This document shows, piece after piece, positions 1 to 5,470 of a stretch of 5,470 nucleotides of DNA. The stretch is taken from NCBI GenBank assembly GCA_021807465.1, contig JAKBCX010000131.1, positions 1 through 5,470 of the forward strand, read 5' to 3'. Both the position numbers and the translations under genes were made by a program. The notes under the pieces are model-generated. The model did not search any database and was not told where the DNA came from. It saw only the letters and a program-made list of their open reading frames with translations. Within the stretch, counting starts at the first letter, position 1. Each line of letters opens with the position of its first letter. This DNA comes from Pseudomonadota bacterium. Its GTDB lineage: Bacteria > Pseudomonadota > Alphaproteobacteria > Acetobacterales > Acetobacteraceae.

Positions 1-645
1 ACAGCCCTTTGAATCGGGCCGGCCCAGCCTTGGCTCCAAGTAATCAGGGTCGGTGGCGTGCAAAAGCAGGCGGATATCGCTCATCGCGCCATCGGCGCGC
101 CACCCTTCCACGGCGGGCTGCCAGCCAAAATCCCACACACGGCGGCCTTTTATACCAAGGCCGCGTATATGGTTCTCGTTATACGTACCCTCGGCCCGGT
201 AATCGAGAATGGCGGTGGTGTGCGCGAATACGCCGGTGGGCGTGATGAAATAGCCCCGCCGCCCGGCCCGGCCGGTGGAAACCTTGCCGCCGCCAATAAC
301 CTGCCAAGGGCTGTTCGGCGCCGCGAAAATAATCCGCATCTGCTGCACGGCCGGATTACGGTCCACCGCCACAACAAGCTGCGCGGTGGTAATGCGGTAG
401 GGCGAGGCGGCGAATTGGGCCTTGGTGCGGCTGATCCAGAGCGCATCATCGCCATATATGGGCGATTCCGAGCCTGGAACATCCGCCGCGAGGGCCAGGC
501 GCAGCGCCGTGATGTCTGGCGTGTAGTTCACGGCCACGGGCGGCGCGGGCTTTGGCGGCGCGGGCACGGGCGGCGGCTTGCCCGCGCAGCCGCCAAGCCA
601 TGCCAAGCCACATAACAGAACAGCCCGTTTGAAAAGCACACCCAT
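1..645 (-). CDS. Lipoprotein L,D-transpeptidase (YkuD family), 3'-truncated by the window edge
   Basis: Reading the minus strand from ATG 645 gives 215 uninterrupted codons to the left edge, so the C-terminus is missing. Residues 1–20 look like a lipoprotein signal: K6 R7, a short hydrophobic stretch, then lipobox L17-G-G-C20. The next residues (A21, G22) lack the Asp that retains lipoproteins in the inner membrane of enterics, so an outer-membrane location is plausible. A Pro/Ala-rich linker covers about 24–36. The second half resembles a YkuD domain: VSTG at 122–125, ITPTGVF at 134–140, H196, then SKGC at 212–215. H196, 15 residues, S, x, G, C fits the transpeptidase active-site pattern, with K213 replacing the usual His. 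Such enzymes form 3-3 peptidoglycan crosslinks or anchor proteins to the wall; which applies here is unknown. The start is firm: an in-frame TAG lies at 660–658 and no start codon intervenes. No good Shine-Dalgarno is visible. It follows ntrX by 63 bases on the same strand. Confidence 0.85.
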   Translation of the reverse strand, partial: MGVLFKRAVLLCGLAWLGGCAGKPPPVPAPPKPAPPVAVNYTPDITALRLALAADVPGSESPIYGDDALWISRTKAQFAASPYRITTAQLVVAVDRNPAVQQMRIIFAAPNSPWQVIGGGKVSTGRAGRRGYFITPTGVFAHTTAILDYRAEGTYNENHIRGLGIKGRRVWDFGWQPAVEGWRADGAMSDIRLLLHATDPDYLEPRLGRPDSKGC

Positions 646-660
646 GATGCAAAGACGCTA

Positions 661-688
661 GCGCATGGCAGGCGCCAGGAGCATGCGC
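661..688. repeat. 7-bp inverted repeat in the ntrX–transpeptidase gap
   Basis: GCGCATG at 661–667 is exactly matched by CATGCGC at 682–688, separated by 14 bases that contain the palindrome GGCGCC (671–676). In the minus-strand transcript this could fold as a 7-bp stem about 16 bases before the transpeptidase start codon. No T-run follows it, so it does not look like an intrinsic terminator. It could be a regulator binding site, an RNA-processing or stability element, or chance in GC-rich DNA. Confidence 0.4.
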
Positions 689-708
689 AAAATCAAGCCA
701 CGGGGCTT
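689..708 (-). terminator. Weak terminator-like stem-loop just after ntrX
   Basis: Immediately after the ntrX stop, the minus strand reads AAGCC-CCGT-GGCTT (708–695), a perfect 5-bp stem with a 4-base loop, followed by GATTTT (694–689). The stem is short and the T-run has only four bases, so any termination would be weak or partial. It may reduce read-through from ntrX into the transpeptidase gene, or the two genes may still be co-transcribed. Confidence 0.3.
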
Positions 709-2106
709 TCAGGCGGCGCCCACCTTATCTTCGGCCCCAATGCCAAGCTGCTTCAGCTTGCGGTGCAGCGCGCTGCGCTCCATGCCCACAAAACTCGCGG
801 TGCGCGAGATATTGCCGCCAAAGCGCAAAAGCTGGGCCTGCAAATATTGCGTCTCGAACACATCGCGCGCCTCGCGCAGGGGCAGCGCCATCAAATCGGC
901 CTGCGGGTCTATCGAGAGAGCGCGCGGGGCATGGGCGGCAAGCTCGGTGGGCAGATGCTCGGCATGGAACATGTCCTCCACCTCGTTGCTGCGCATAATC
1001 ATCAGCCAATCCATAACATTGCGCAGTTGGCGCACATTGCCCGGCCAATCATGCGATTGCAGGGCGGCAATGGCGTCCGAGGCCAGCCTGCGCGCCGGCA
1101 GGCCCGAGATTTCCGCCGCGTGCTTCAGGAAGTTCTCGGCCAGCACGGGAATATCCTCGCGCCGCTCCTTAAGCGGCGGCACGCGCAGCGGCACCACGGC
1201 CAGGCGGTAGTATAAATCCTCACGGAATGCGCCTTCCGCGATGGCGGCGGTCAAATCCTTCGCCGTGGTGGCCAGCACGCGAATATCCACCTTCACCCGC
1301 GTTGTGCCGCCCACGCGCTCAAAGCTCTGCTCCTGCAACACGCGGGCGATGCGCCCCTGCGTTTCCATCGGCAGCTCAGAAACCTCGTCCAGCAGCAGCG
1401 TGCCGCCATGGGCGCGTTCCAGCACGCCAATGCGGCGCGGCGCGCCCGGGCCTTCCGCGCCCGGCTCCACGCCAAACAGCTCGGCCTCAAACTTCTCTGG
1501 CGCCAGAATGGCGCAGTTCATGGCCACGAACGGGCCATCTGCCCGGCGCGAGCGGGCATGGATCATGCGTGCCACGGTTTCCTTGCCCGCGCCCGGCGGG
1601 CCGGAGATGAGCACGCGCGAGCCGGTGGGGGCAACTTTGTCGATAGCGCCACGCAGCGAGGAAATCCCGTTCCCCTCGCCCACCAGCTTCATCTCATTGC
1701 CCGCGCGCAGGCGCAGCTCTTCATTCTCGGCCTGCAGCCGGGCATTTTCCAAGGCTCGCTTCACCACCAGAAGCAGCCGGTCGGAGTTGAAGGGCTTCTC
1801 GATGAAATCATATGCCCCGCGCTGAATGGCGGCCACGGCGGTCTCGATGGTGCCATGGCCCGAGATCATCACCACCGGCACGCAGGGTTTCTCTTGGTGC
1901 AGCGCCTCCAGAATGCCAATGCCATCCAGCTTGGAGCCTTGCAGCCAGACATCTAGGATGACCAGGCTGGGGCGGCGCGCGCGGTAGGCGGCCAGCGCCT
2001 CGTCCGAGGTTCCCGCGCTGCGGGCCTCGTAGCCTTCATCCTTCAAAATCGCTTCAACGAGCAGGCGGATATCCGGCTCGTCATCGACGATCAAAATCTC
2101 GGTCAT
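709..2106 (-). CDS. ntrX: Response regulator NtrX (465 aa)
   Basis: NtrX is the partner regulator of the NtrY kinase; in Alphaproteobacteria the pair is linked to nitrogen, redox and envelope control. Residues 1–120 are a receiver domain with the acidic pair D8 D9, phosphoacceptor D52 (LVILDVWL), S82 and K104 (EKPF). An AAA+ domain follows: Walker A GPPGAGKE (169–176), Walker B LLLDE (237–241), arginine-finger segment FREDLYYRL (294–302) and sensor II WPGNVRQL (354–361). A Fis-type helix-turn-helix lies at about 431–456. The sigma-54-contact loop reads GAEGPG (216–221) where NtrC has GAFTGA, with no length change, so activation through sigma-54 is unlikely. This agrees with what I recall of other alphaproteobacterial NtrX proteins. 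Its ATG overlaps the ntrY stop (ATGA), indicating coupled translation, and the start matches the family N-terminus MTEILIVDDE. The length is normal for the family. Confidence 0.96.
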   Translation of the reverse strand: MTEILIVDDEPDIRLLVEAILKDEGYEARSAGTSDEALAAYRARRPSLVILDVWLQGSKLDGIGILEALHQEKPCVPVVMISGHGTIETAVAAIQRGAYDFIEKPFNSDRLLLVVKRALENARLQAENEELRLRAGNEMKLVGEGNGISSLRGAIDKVAPTGSRVLISGPPGAGKETVARMIHARSRRADGPFVAMNCAILAPEKFEAELFGVEPGAEGPGAPRRIGVLERAHGGTLLLDEVSELPMETQGRIARVLQEQSFERVGGTTRVKVDIRVLATTAKDLTAAIAEGAFREDLYYRLAVVPLRVPPLKERREDIPVLAENFLKHAAEISGLPARRLASDAIAALQSHDWPGNVRQLRNVMDWLMIMRSNEVEDMFHAEHLPTELAAHAPRALSIDPQADLMALPLREARDVFETQYLQAQLLRFGGNISRTASFVGMERSALHRKLKQLGIGAEDKVGAA

Positions 2107-4316
2107 GCTAGCGGTAACTCCTTCAATTCCCGCGCGGCGGCCGGTTGCAGCGGCAGGTAGAGCGAAACCTCCGCGCCAACACCGCCCGCGGCGGGCTTCA
2201 GTTCCAGCCGCCCTCCATGGTCCTCCATGATCTTGGCGACAATGGCAAGGCCAAGCCCGGTGCCTTTCGGCTTATGGGTCACATAAGGCTCTATCAACCG
2301 GCCCTGGTCGGCTTCCGGCAGGCCTATGCCGTCATCGGTAACCGTAAGGCAGGCCAAACCTTCATGGCGCAGCAGCCGCAGCTTCACGTGCGATGCGCCC
2401 TCGCGCATGCTCACCGCATCCGCCGCGTTTTGCAGCAAATTGGTCAAGGCCTGGCCAATCAGGCGGCGGTCGCACACGGCGGTCAGCGGTTCCTCGATCA
2501 CCACCTCCCATTTTATGGAAGGATGCGCCACGCGCTGCAGCACCATGGCCTCGCGCGCCACCACCTCCAGCGATTCCGGCCGCATTTGCGGCGCGGGCAT
2601 ACGGGCGAAGGTGGAGAATTCATCCACCATGCGCCCAATATCGCCCACATGCCGCACAATGGTCTCGGCGCATTGGGTAAAGCTCTCGGGGTCCGAGGTA
2701 ATCTCTTTGGCGAAACGCCGCTTCAGCCGCTCGGCGGAGAGCTGGATGGGGGTGAGCGGGTTCTTGATTTCATGCGCGATGCGGCGCGCCACATCGGCCC
2801 AGGCGGCCTTGCGCTGGGCGGCCAGCAGCTCGGTCACATCATCGAAGGTCACAATAAACCCGTCCGCCATGCCCAACTTCATTTCCGCCCCAATCCGCAC
2901 CAGCAGCATACGCTTGGCCATGGCCCGCCCATGCTCAATCTGCGCCACGGCCGGCCGCTCGGGGCTGGCCATCACAGCCTCGATCAGCGGCGCGAATTCA
3001 GGCGCTATATCGGCCAGATTCCGGCCAATCTGCGGCATAAGGTCGAGTCGGAGCAACTCGGAAGCCGCGCGGTTGGAAAGTTCGATGCGCCCCTTGGCAT
3101 CCAGACCGATCACACCCGCCGAAACACCGGCCAGCACCGTCTCGGTGAAGCGGCGGCGCTCCTCAAGCTGGTTGTTCACGTCCAGCAATTCGCGGTGCTG
3201 CGCGGCAAGCTGCGATGTCATGCGGTTGAAGGCGCGTGACAGCCCGGCCATCTCGTCGCCCGTGGCTTTTTCCGGCACACGCACGGAAAGGTCGCCCGCC
3301 CGCACCTTCTCCGCCGCGCGGATGAGATGGCCGATGGGCTTGGCGATCTGGTTGGCGATGACAAGGCCGAAGCCGACAAGCGCCGAGAGCACCAGCAGAG
3401 ACAGCACCGCGATGATGAGCGCGAAAGACACTTCCAGCCCGGCGCGGTTTTTGGAAAGGCGCTGATATTCCGCCACTGCCTGCTGGGTTTTATGCACATG
3501 GTCGAGAATGGCCGGGTCGATCGGCTTTTCCACCATCAGCATCAGCGGCGGCGTCATATCCAGCTTTATAACCGCCTGCTCCACCGTGCTGCCTGGGGGG
3601 GTTTGCACCGGCACCTGGCCTGCCTGGGCCAGGGCGATGGCCCGGCTATCTGGCACGCTGGCCGCCAGCCCGGCGAACAAGCCCGCCGAGGCGATGATCT
3701 CGCCGGTTTGCGGCTGGAAGATAACCGCCTGGGTCAACCCGCGCACCGAGGCCTGGCTGACGAGATACGAGGCAAATTCGTTGGGATTGCCGAAAAACAC
3801 CGTGCCGTTCTGCGACAGATCATTGGCCATCGTCAGCGCGTCCAGCCGGATGTCGTTGGTATGCTCCTGCAAATACCCCTGGGCGACCTGGTTGCTTTCA
3901 TCCAGCGCCGTCTGCACACGCTCGTTAAACCAGGCCTGGATACCGAAATTGAAAAAAACGATGGCAAACACCGCCACTAATATGGCCGGTACCGCCGCCA
4001 CGCCGCCAAACAGAGCCACCAGCCGCACATGCAGCCGCGCCCCCGCCGCACCGCGCCTATGCTCCAGCAGCACGCGCGTCACGCGCCCGGCCAGCACCAC
4101 CATAAGCCATAGCAGCGCGGCGAAATCGGCCATGATCATGCCAACCGCCATGCCGGAATGCATGGAGAGCTTCACCCGCCCGGCCAGCACCGCGAAAGAG
4201 GCAATGCCGAGCAGCAAGGCCATGGACGCCACCAGCAGCGTTGCCACGCGGCCCAGCAGCAAATCCACCACATAGGCCATGCCCGAGCGGGGCGCGGTAT
4301 CGTCAGTGTCAACCAT
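2103..4316 (-). CDS. ntrY: Membrane sensor histidine kinase NtrY (737 aa)
   Basis: NtrY is an inner-membrane histidine kinase that phosphorylates NtrX. The N-terminus has three hydrophobic segments, at about 17–46, 53–77 and 98–125. A soluble region of about 170 residues, probably periplasmic, follows, and then a fourth membrane segment at about 297–320. A HAMP linker (about 316–370, with IAKP and GDLSVRV) leads to a PAS-like domain (about 387–500, starting RRFTETVLAGVSAGVIGLD). The kinase core has the H-box HEIKNPLTP with phosphoacceptor H515 (codon 2774–2772), N-box NLLQNAADA (626–634), G1 DDGIG (661–665) and G2 GTGLGL (685–690). All key residues are present, so it should be active. The length is usual for the family. 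The signal sensed is not evident from the sequence. The start is supported by GGAGAGG seven bases upstream. It follows ntrC after 44 bases and overlaps ntrX by four, consistent with one operon. Confidence 0.96.
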   Translation of the reverse strand: MVDTDDTAPRSGMAYVVDLLLGRVATLLVASMALLLGIASFAVLAGRVKLSMHSGMAVGMIMADFAALLWLMVVLAGRVTRVLLEHRRGAAGARLHVRLVALFGGVAAVPAILVAVFAIVFFNFGIQAWFNERVQTALDESNQVAQGYLQEHTNDIRLDALTMANDLSQNGTVFFGNPNEFASYLVSQASVRGLTQAVIFQPQTGEIIASAGLFAGLAASVPDSRAIALAQAGQVPVQTPPGSTVEQAVIKLDMTPPLMLMVEKPIDPAILDHVHKTQQAVAEYQRLSKNRAGLEVSFALIIAVLSLLVLSALVGFGLVIANQIAKPIGHLIRAAEKVRAGDLSVRVPEKATGDEMAGLSRAFNRMTSQLAAQHRELLDVNNQLEERRRFTETVLAGVSAGVIGLDAKGRIELSNRAASELLRLDLMPQIGRNLADIAPEFAPLIEAVMASPERPAVAQIEHGRAMAKRMLLVRIGAEMKLGMADGFIVTFDDVTELLAAQRKAAWADVARRIAHEIKNPLTPIQLSAERLKRRFAKEITSDPESFTQCAETIVRHVGDIGRMVDEFSTFARMPAPQMRPESLEVVAREAMVLQRVAHPSIKWEVVIEEPLTAVCDRRLIGQALTNLLQNAADAVSMREGASHVKLRLLRHEGLACLTVTDDGIGLPEADQGRLIEPYVTHKPKGTGLGLAIVAKIMEDHGGRLELKPAAGGVGAEVSLYLPLQPAAARELKELPLA
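2118..2123 (-). promoter_or_regulatory. Ribosome binding site for ntrX, inside the end of ntrY
   Basis: The minus strand has AAGGAG at 2123–2118, eleven bases before the ntrX ATG at 2106. The spacing is a little long, but the motif is strong. Together with the ATGA stop/start overlap it supports the chosen start and translation of ntrX coupled to ntrY. Confidence 0.65.
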
Positions 4317-4317
4317 G

Positions 4318-4330
4318 GGAGAGCCTCTCC
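4318..4330 (-). promoter_or_regulatory. ntrY Shine-Dalgarno inside a small inverted repeat
   Basis: The minus strand reads GGAGAGGCTCTCC at 4330–4318, one base before the triplet adjoining ATG 4316. GGAGAGG (4330–4324) is a good Shine-Dalgarno with a 7-base spacer. GGAGA also pairs with TCTCC around a three-base loop, so the ribosome site can in principle be masked in the mRNA. The Shine-Dalgarno call is firm. Regulation by the hairpin is an inference, because the stem is very short. Confidence 0.6.
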
Positions 4331-4337
4331 TTGGGCA

Positions 4338-4351
4338 GCCTCGCCAGAGGC
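4338..4351 (-). other. Stem-loop in the ntrC–ntrY gap
   Basis: GCCTC-TGGC-GAGGC on the minus strand (4351–4338) is a perfect 5-bp stem with a 4-base loop, ten bases after the ntrC stop. The following bases are TGCCCAAGG, not a T-run, so it is not an intrinsic terminator. It sits directly ahead of the hairpin that contains the ntrY ribosome site. It could protect mRNA ends, modulate the ntrC to ntrY ratio, or be incidental in GC-rich DNA. Confidence 0.35.
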
Positions 4352-4360
4352 CCGGGCATC

Positions 4361-5470
4361 CTAGCCTACCCGGCGCTGCACGCCGATTCCGTGCTCGCGG
4401 ATTTTCTTGCGCAGCGTGTTGCGGTTAAGCCCCAGCAGGGCGGCGGCGCGAATCTGGTTGCCGCGTGTCTCGGCCAGGGTCATGCGGATAAGCGGGCGTT
4501 CCAGCTCGGCCAGAGCGCGCTCATACAGCACGCCTTCCTCGCCCGATTCCCGTATGGCCGCCAGCAACCGGGCAATATGGCGCTCCACCACGGCGGCCAT
4601 GCTCTCCGGCTCGCCGTTTGCGGCGGCCTGGGCGGCTGGCTCGGCGGCCACGGCGAAATCGGCCAGCTCCTGGGCCAATATGGCCTCGGTAATAATGGGC
4701 TGCGGCACCAGGGCGGCCAGGCGGCGGATCAGGTTTTCCAGCTCTCGTACATTGCCGGGCCAGCGATAGGCCGAGAGCATGGCCATGGCGGCGGGGTCGA
4801 TGGTTTTGGCCGGCAGCCCCTCGGCCCGCGCCTTGTTGAGGAAATGCTGCGCCAGCACGGGGATGTCGTCCGGGCGTTCACGTAAGGGGGGAAGCCGGAT
4901 GGGCACGACGTTGAGGCGGTAGAACAAATCCTCGCGGAACTGGCCGGAGCGGATGAGGGCGCGCAAATCGCGGTGCGTGGCGGCGACGATGCGCGCATTG
5001 GCGCGGATGGGCTGGCGCCCGCCCACGGCGGTGTATTCCCCCTCTTGCAGCACACGCAGCAGGCGGGTTTGCGCCTCGGGCGGCATGTCGCCAATTTCGT
5101 CCAGAAACAGCGTGCCCCCGGCCGCCTGCTCAAACCGCCCCACATGGCGGTTGGTGGCGCCGGTAAAGGCGCCGCGCTCATGGCCGAACAGCTCGGATTC
5201 AATCAGCTCGCGCGGGATGGCGGCCATGTTGATGGCCACGAACGGCCCGGCGCGGCGGCGCCCGTAATCGTGCAGCGCGCGCGCCACCAGCTCCTTGCCC
5301 GCGCCGGATTCGCCGTTAATCATCACGGTGAGGTCTGTGGTGGTGAGCCGGGCGATGATGCGGTAGATTTCCTGCATGGCCGGCGAGCGGCCAATCAGCG
5401 GCAGCGCCTCGTCCTGCCCCGGCTCTGCGGCCTTGGGCGCCTGGCCCAGCGCAATGGGCTGCTTCAGCGC
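4361..5470 (-). CDS. ntrC: Nitrogen regulator NtrC, 5'-truncated by the window edge
   Basis: NtrC (NR-I) activates sigma-54 promoters of nitrogen-assimilation genes when phosphorylated by NtrB. The frame stays open to the right edge, giving 369 visible residues; the receiver domain (roughly the first 120 residues) lies outside. The internal ATG at 5377 is not the start, since upstream codons continue the family sequence ([13 protein letters not shown]). Numbering from the first visible residue, the AAA+ domain has Walker A GESGAGKE (53–60), GAFTGA (100–105; bases 5173–5156), Walker B TLFLDE (about 120–125), FREDLFYRL (178–186) and sensor [10 protein letters not shown] (237–244). An Ala-rich linker lies at about 271–291, and a Fis-type DNA-binding domain at about 332–362 has the signature [20 protein letters not shown]. 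Everything needed for sigma-54 activation in the visible part is intact. It is first of the three regulatory genes here, with ntrB expected upstream. Confidence 0.96.
   Translation of the reverse strand, partial: ALKQPIALGQAPKAAEPGQDEALPLIGRSPAMQEIYRIIARLTTTDLTVMINGESGAGKELVARALHDYGRRRAGPFVAINMAAIPRELIESELFGHERGAFTGATNRHVGRFEQAAGGTLFLDEIGDMPPEAQTRLLRVLQEGEYTAVGGRQPIRANARIVAATHRDLRALIRSGQFREDLFYRLNVVPIRLPPLRERPDDIPVLAQHFLNKARAEGLPAKTIDPAAMAMLSAYRWPGNVRELENLIRRLAALVPQPIITEAILAQELADFAVAAEPAAQAAANGEPESMAAVVERHIARLLAAIRESGEEGVLYERALAELERPLIRMTLAETRGNQIRAAALLGLNRNTLRKKIREHGIGVQRRVG

Noticed and set aside
58..615. Plus-strand open frame of 185 codons at the left end
   Set aside because: It is antisense to the lipoprotein transpeptidase frame, which has a lipobox and YkuD motifs. 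The plus-strand product is Arg/Gly-rich and unrecognisable.
446..652. Short minus-strand frame starting with ATG at 652
   Set aside because: It is out of frame with the lipoprotein gene, which starts at 645 and continues for 215 codons with recognisable motifs. The short product is Ala/Arg-rich only.
665..1956. Several plus-strand open frames opposite ntrX
   Set aside because: NtrX is complete with all domain motifs on the minus strand. The opposing frames overlap one another and show no protein family features.
657..2112. GCTAGC hexamer near both the transpeptidase start (657–662) and the ntrX start (2107–2112)
   Set aside because: Two copies of a six-base palindrome with different surroundings and distances to the start codons are not enough to call a shared operator.
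2145..3465. Long plus-strand open frames opposite ntrY (up to 379 codons)
   Set aside because: They lie antisense to a complete, well-conserved kinase. Their translations are rich in His, Arg, Ser and Gln with no recognisable domain, as expected for shadow frames in GC-rich DNA.
1141..4940. Similar DNA at about 1141–1227 and 4855–4940
   Set aside because: Both encode the same part of the AAA+ domain (REDIPVLA / PDDIPVLA to FREDL) in ntrX and ntrC. This is ordinary paralogy, not a mobile repeat.
4361..5377. Taking ATG 5377 as the start of ntrC
   Set aside because: The frame stays open upstream to the edge and encodes the expected NtrC linker (LPLIGRSPA), so the gene is cut by the window and not short.

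Overview
The window carries four genes, all on the minus strand and read from right to left. Three form the nitrogen-regulation block ntrC–ntrY–ntrX that is typical of Alphaproteobacteria. The fourth, directly downstream, encodes a lipoprotein with an L,D-transpeptidase (YkuD) fold. The DNA is GC-rich. The combination of NtrC, NtrY and NtrX in tandem, with NtrX having the alphaproteobacterial form, points to an alphaproteobacterium. The overall protein style suggests Rhodospirillales/Acetobacteraceae, but that narrower placement is an impression and not proven here.

Layout in transcription order: (1) 5470–4361, ntrC. Its receiver domain lies off the right edge; the AAA+ and DNA-binding domains are present and intact, including GAFTGA. 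(2) 4360–4317, a 44-base gap with two small hairpins, one of which includes the ntrY Shine-Dalgarno sequence. (3) 4316–2103, ntrY, a complete membrane sensor kinase. (4) 2106–709, ntrX, a complete response regulator whose start overlaps the ntrY stop by four bases (ATGA). (5) 708–646, a 63-base gap with a weak terminator-like stem-loop and a 7-bp inverted repeat. (6) 645–1, the lipoprotein L,D-transpeptidase gene, which runs off the left edge exactly at its predicted catalytic cysteine.

The kinase NtrY should phosphorylate NtrX, while NtrC is normally driven by NtrB, whose gene is expected off the right edge. NtrC keeps every element needed to activate sigma-54 promoters. NtrX keeps its ATPase motifs but has GAEGPG where NtrC has GAFTGA, so it probably works independently of sigma-54. 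The cell-wall gene after ntrX is not part of the usual ntr neighbourhood (often trkA, hfq, hflX) and raises a possible link between the NtrYX envelope sensor and peptidoglycan. That link rests on position only.

The window is coding almost throughout and has no gene-free stretch over 300 bases. I saw no RNA gene, mobile element, CRISPR array or clearly new system. The most useful leads are the sigma-54-contact loss in NtrX, the SKGC transpeptidase motif, and the structured gene junctions.
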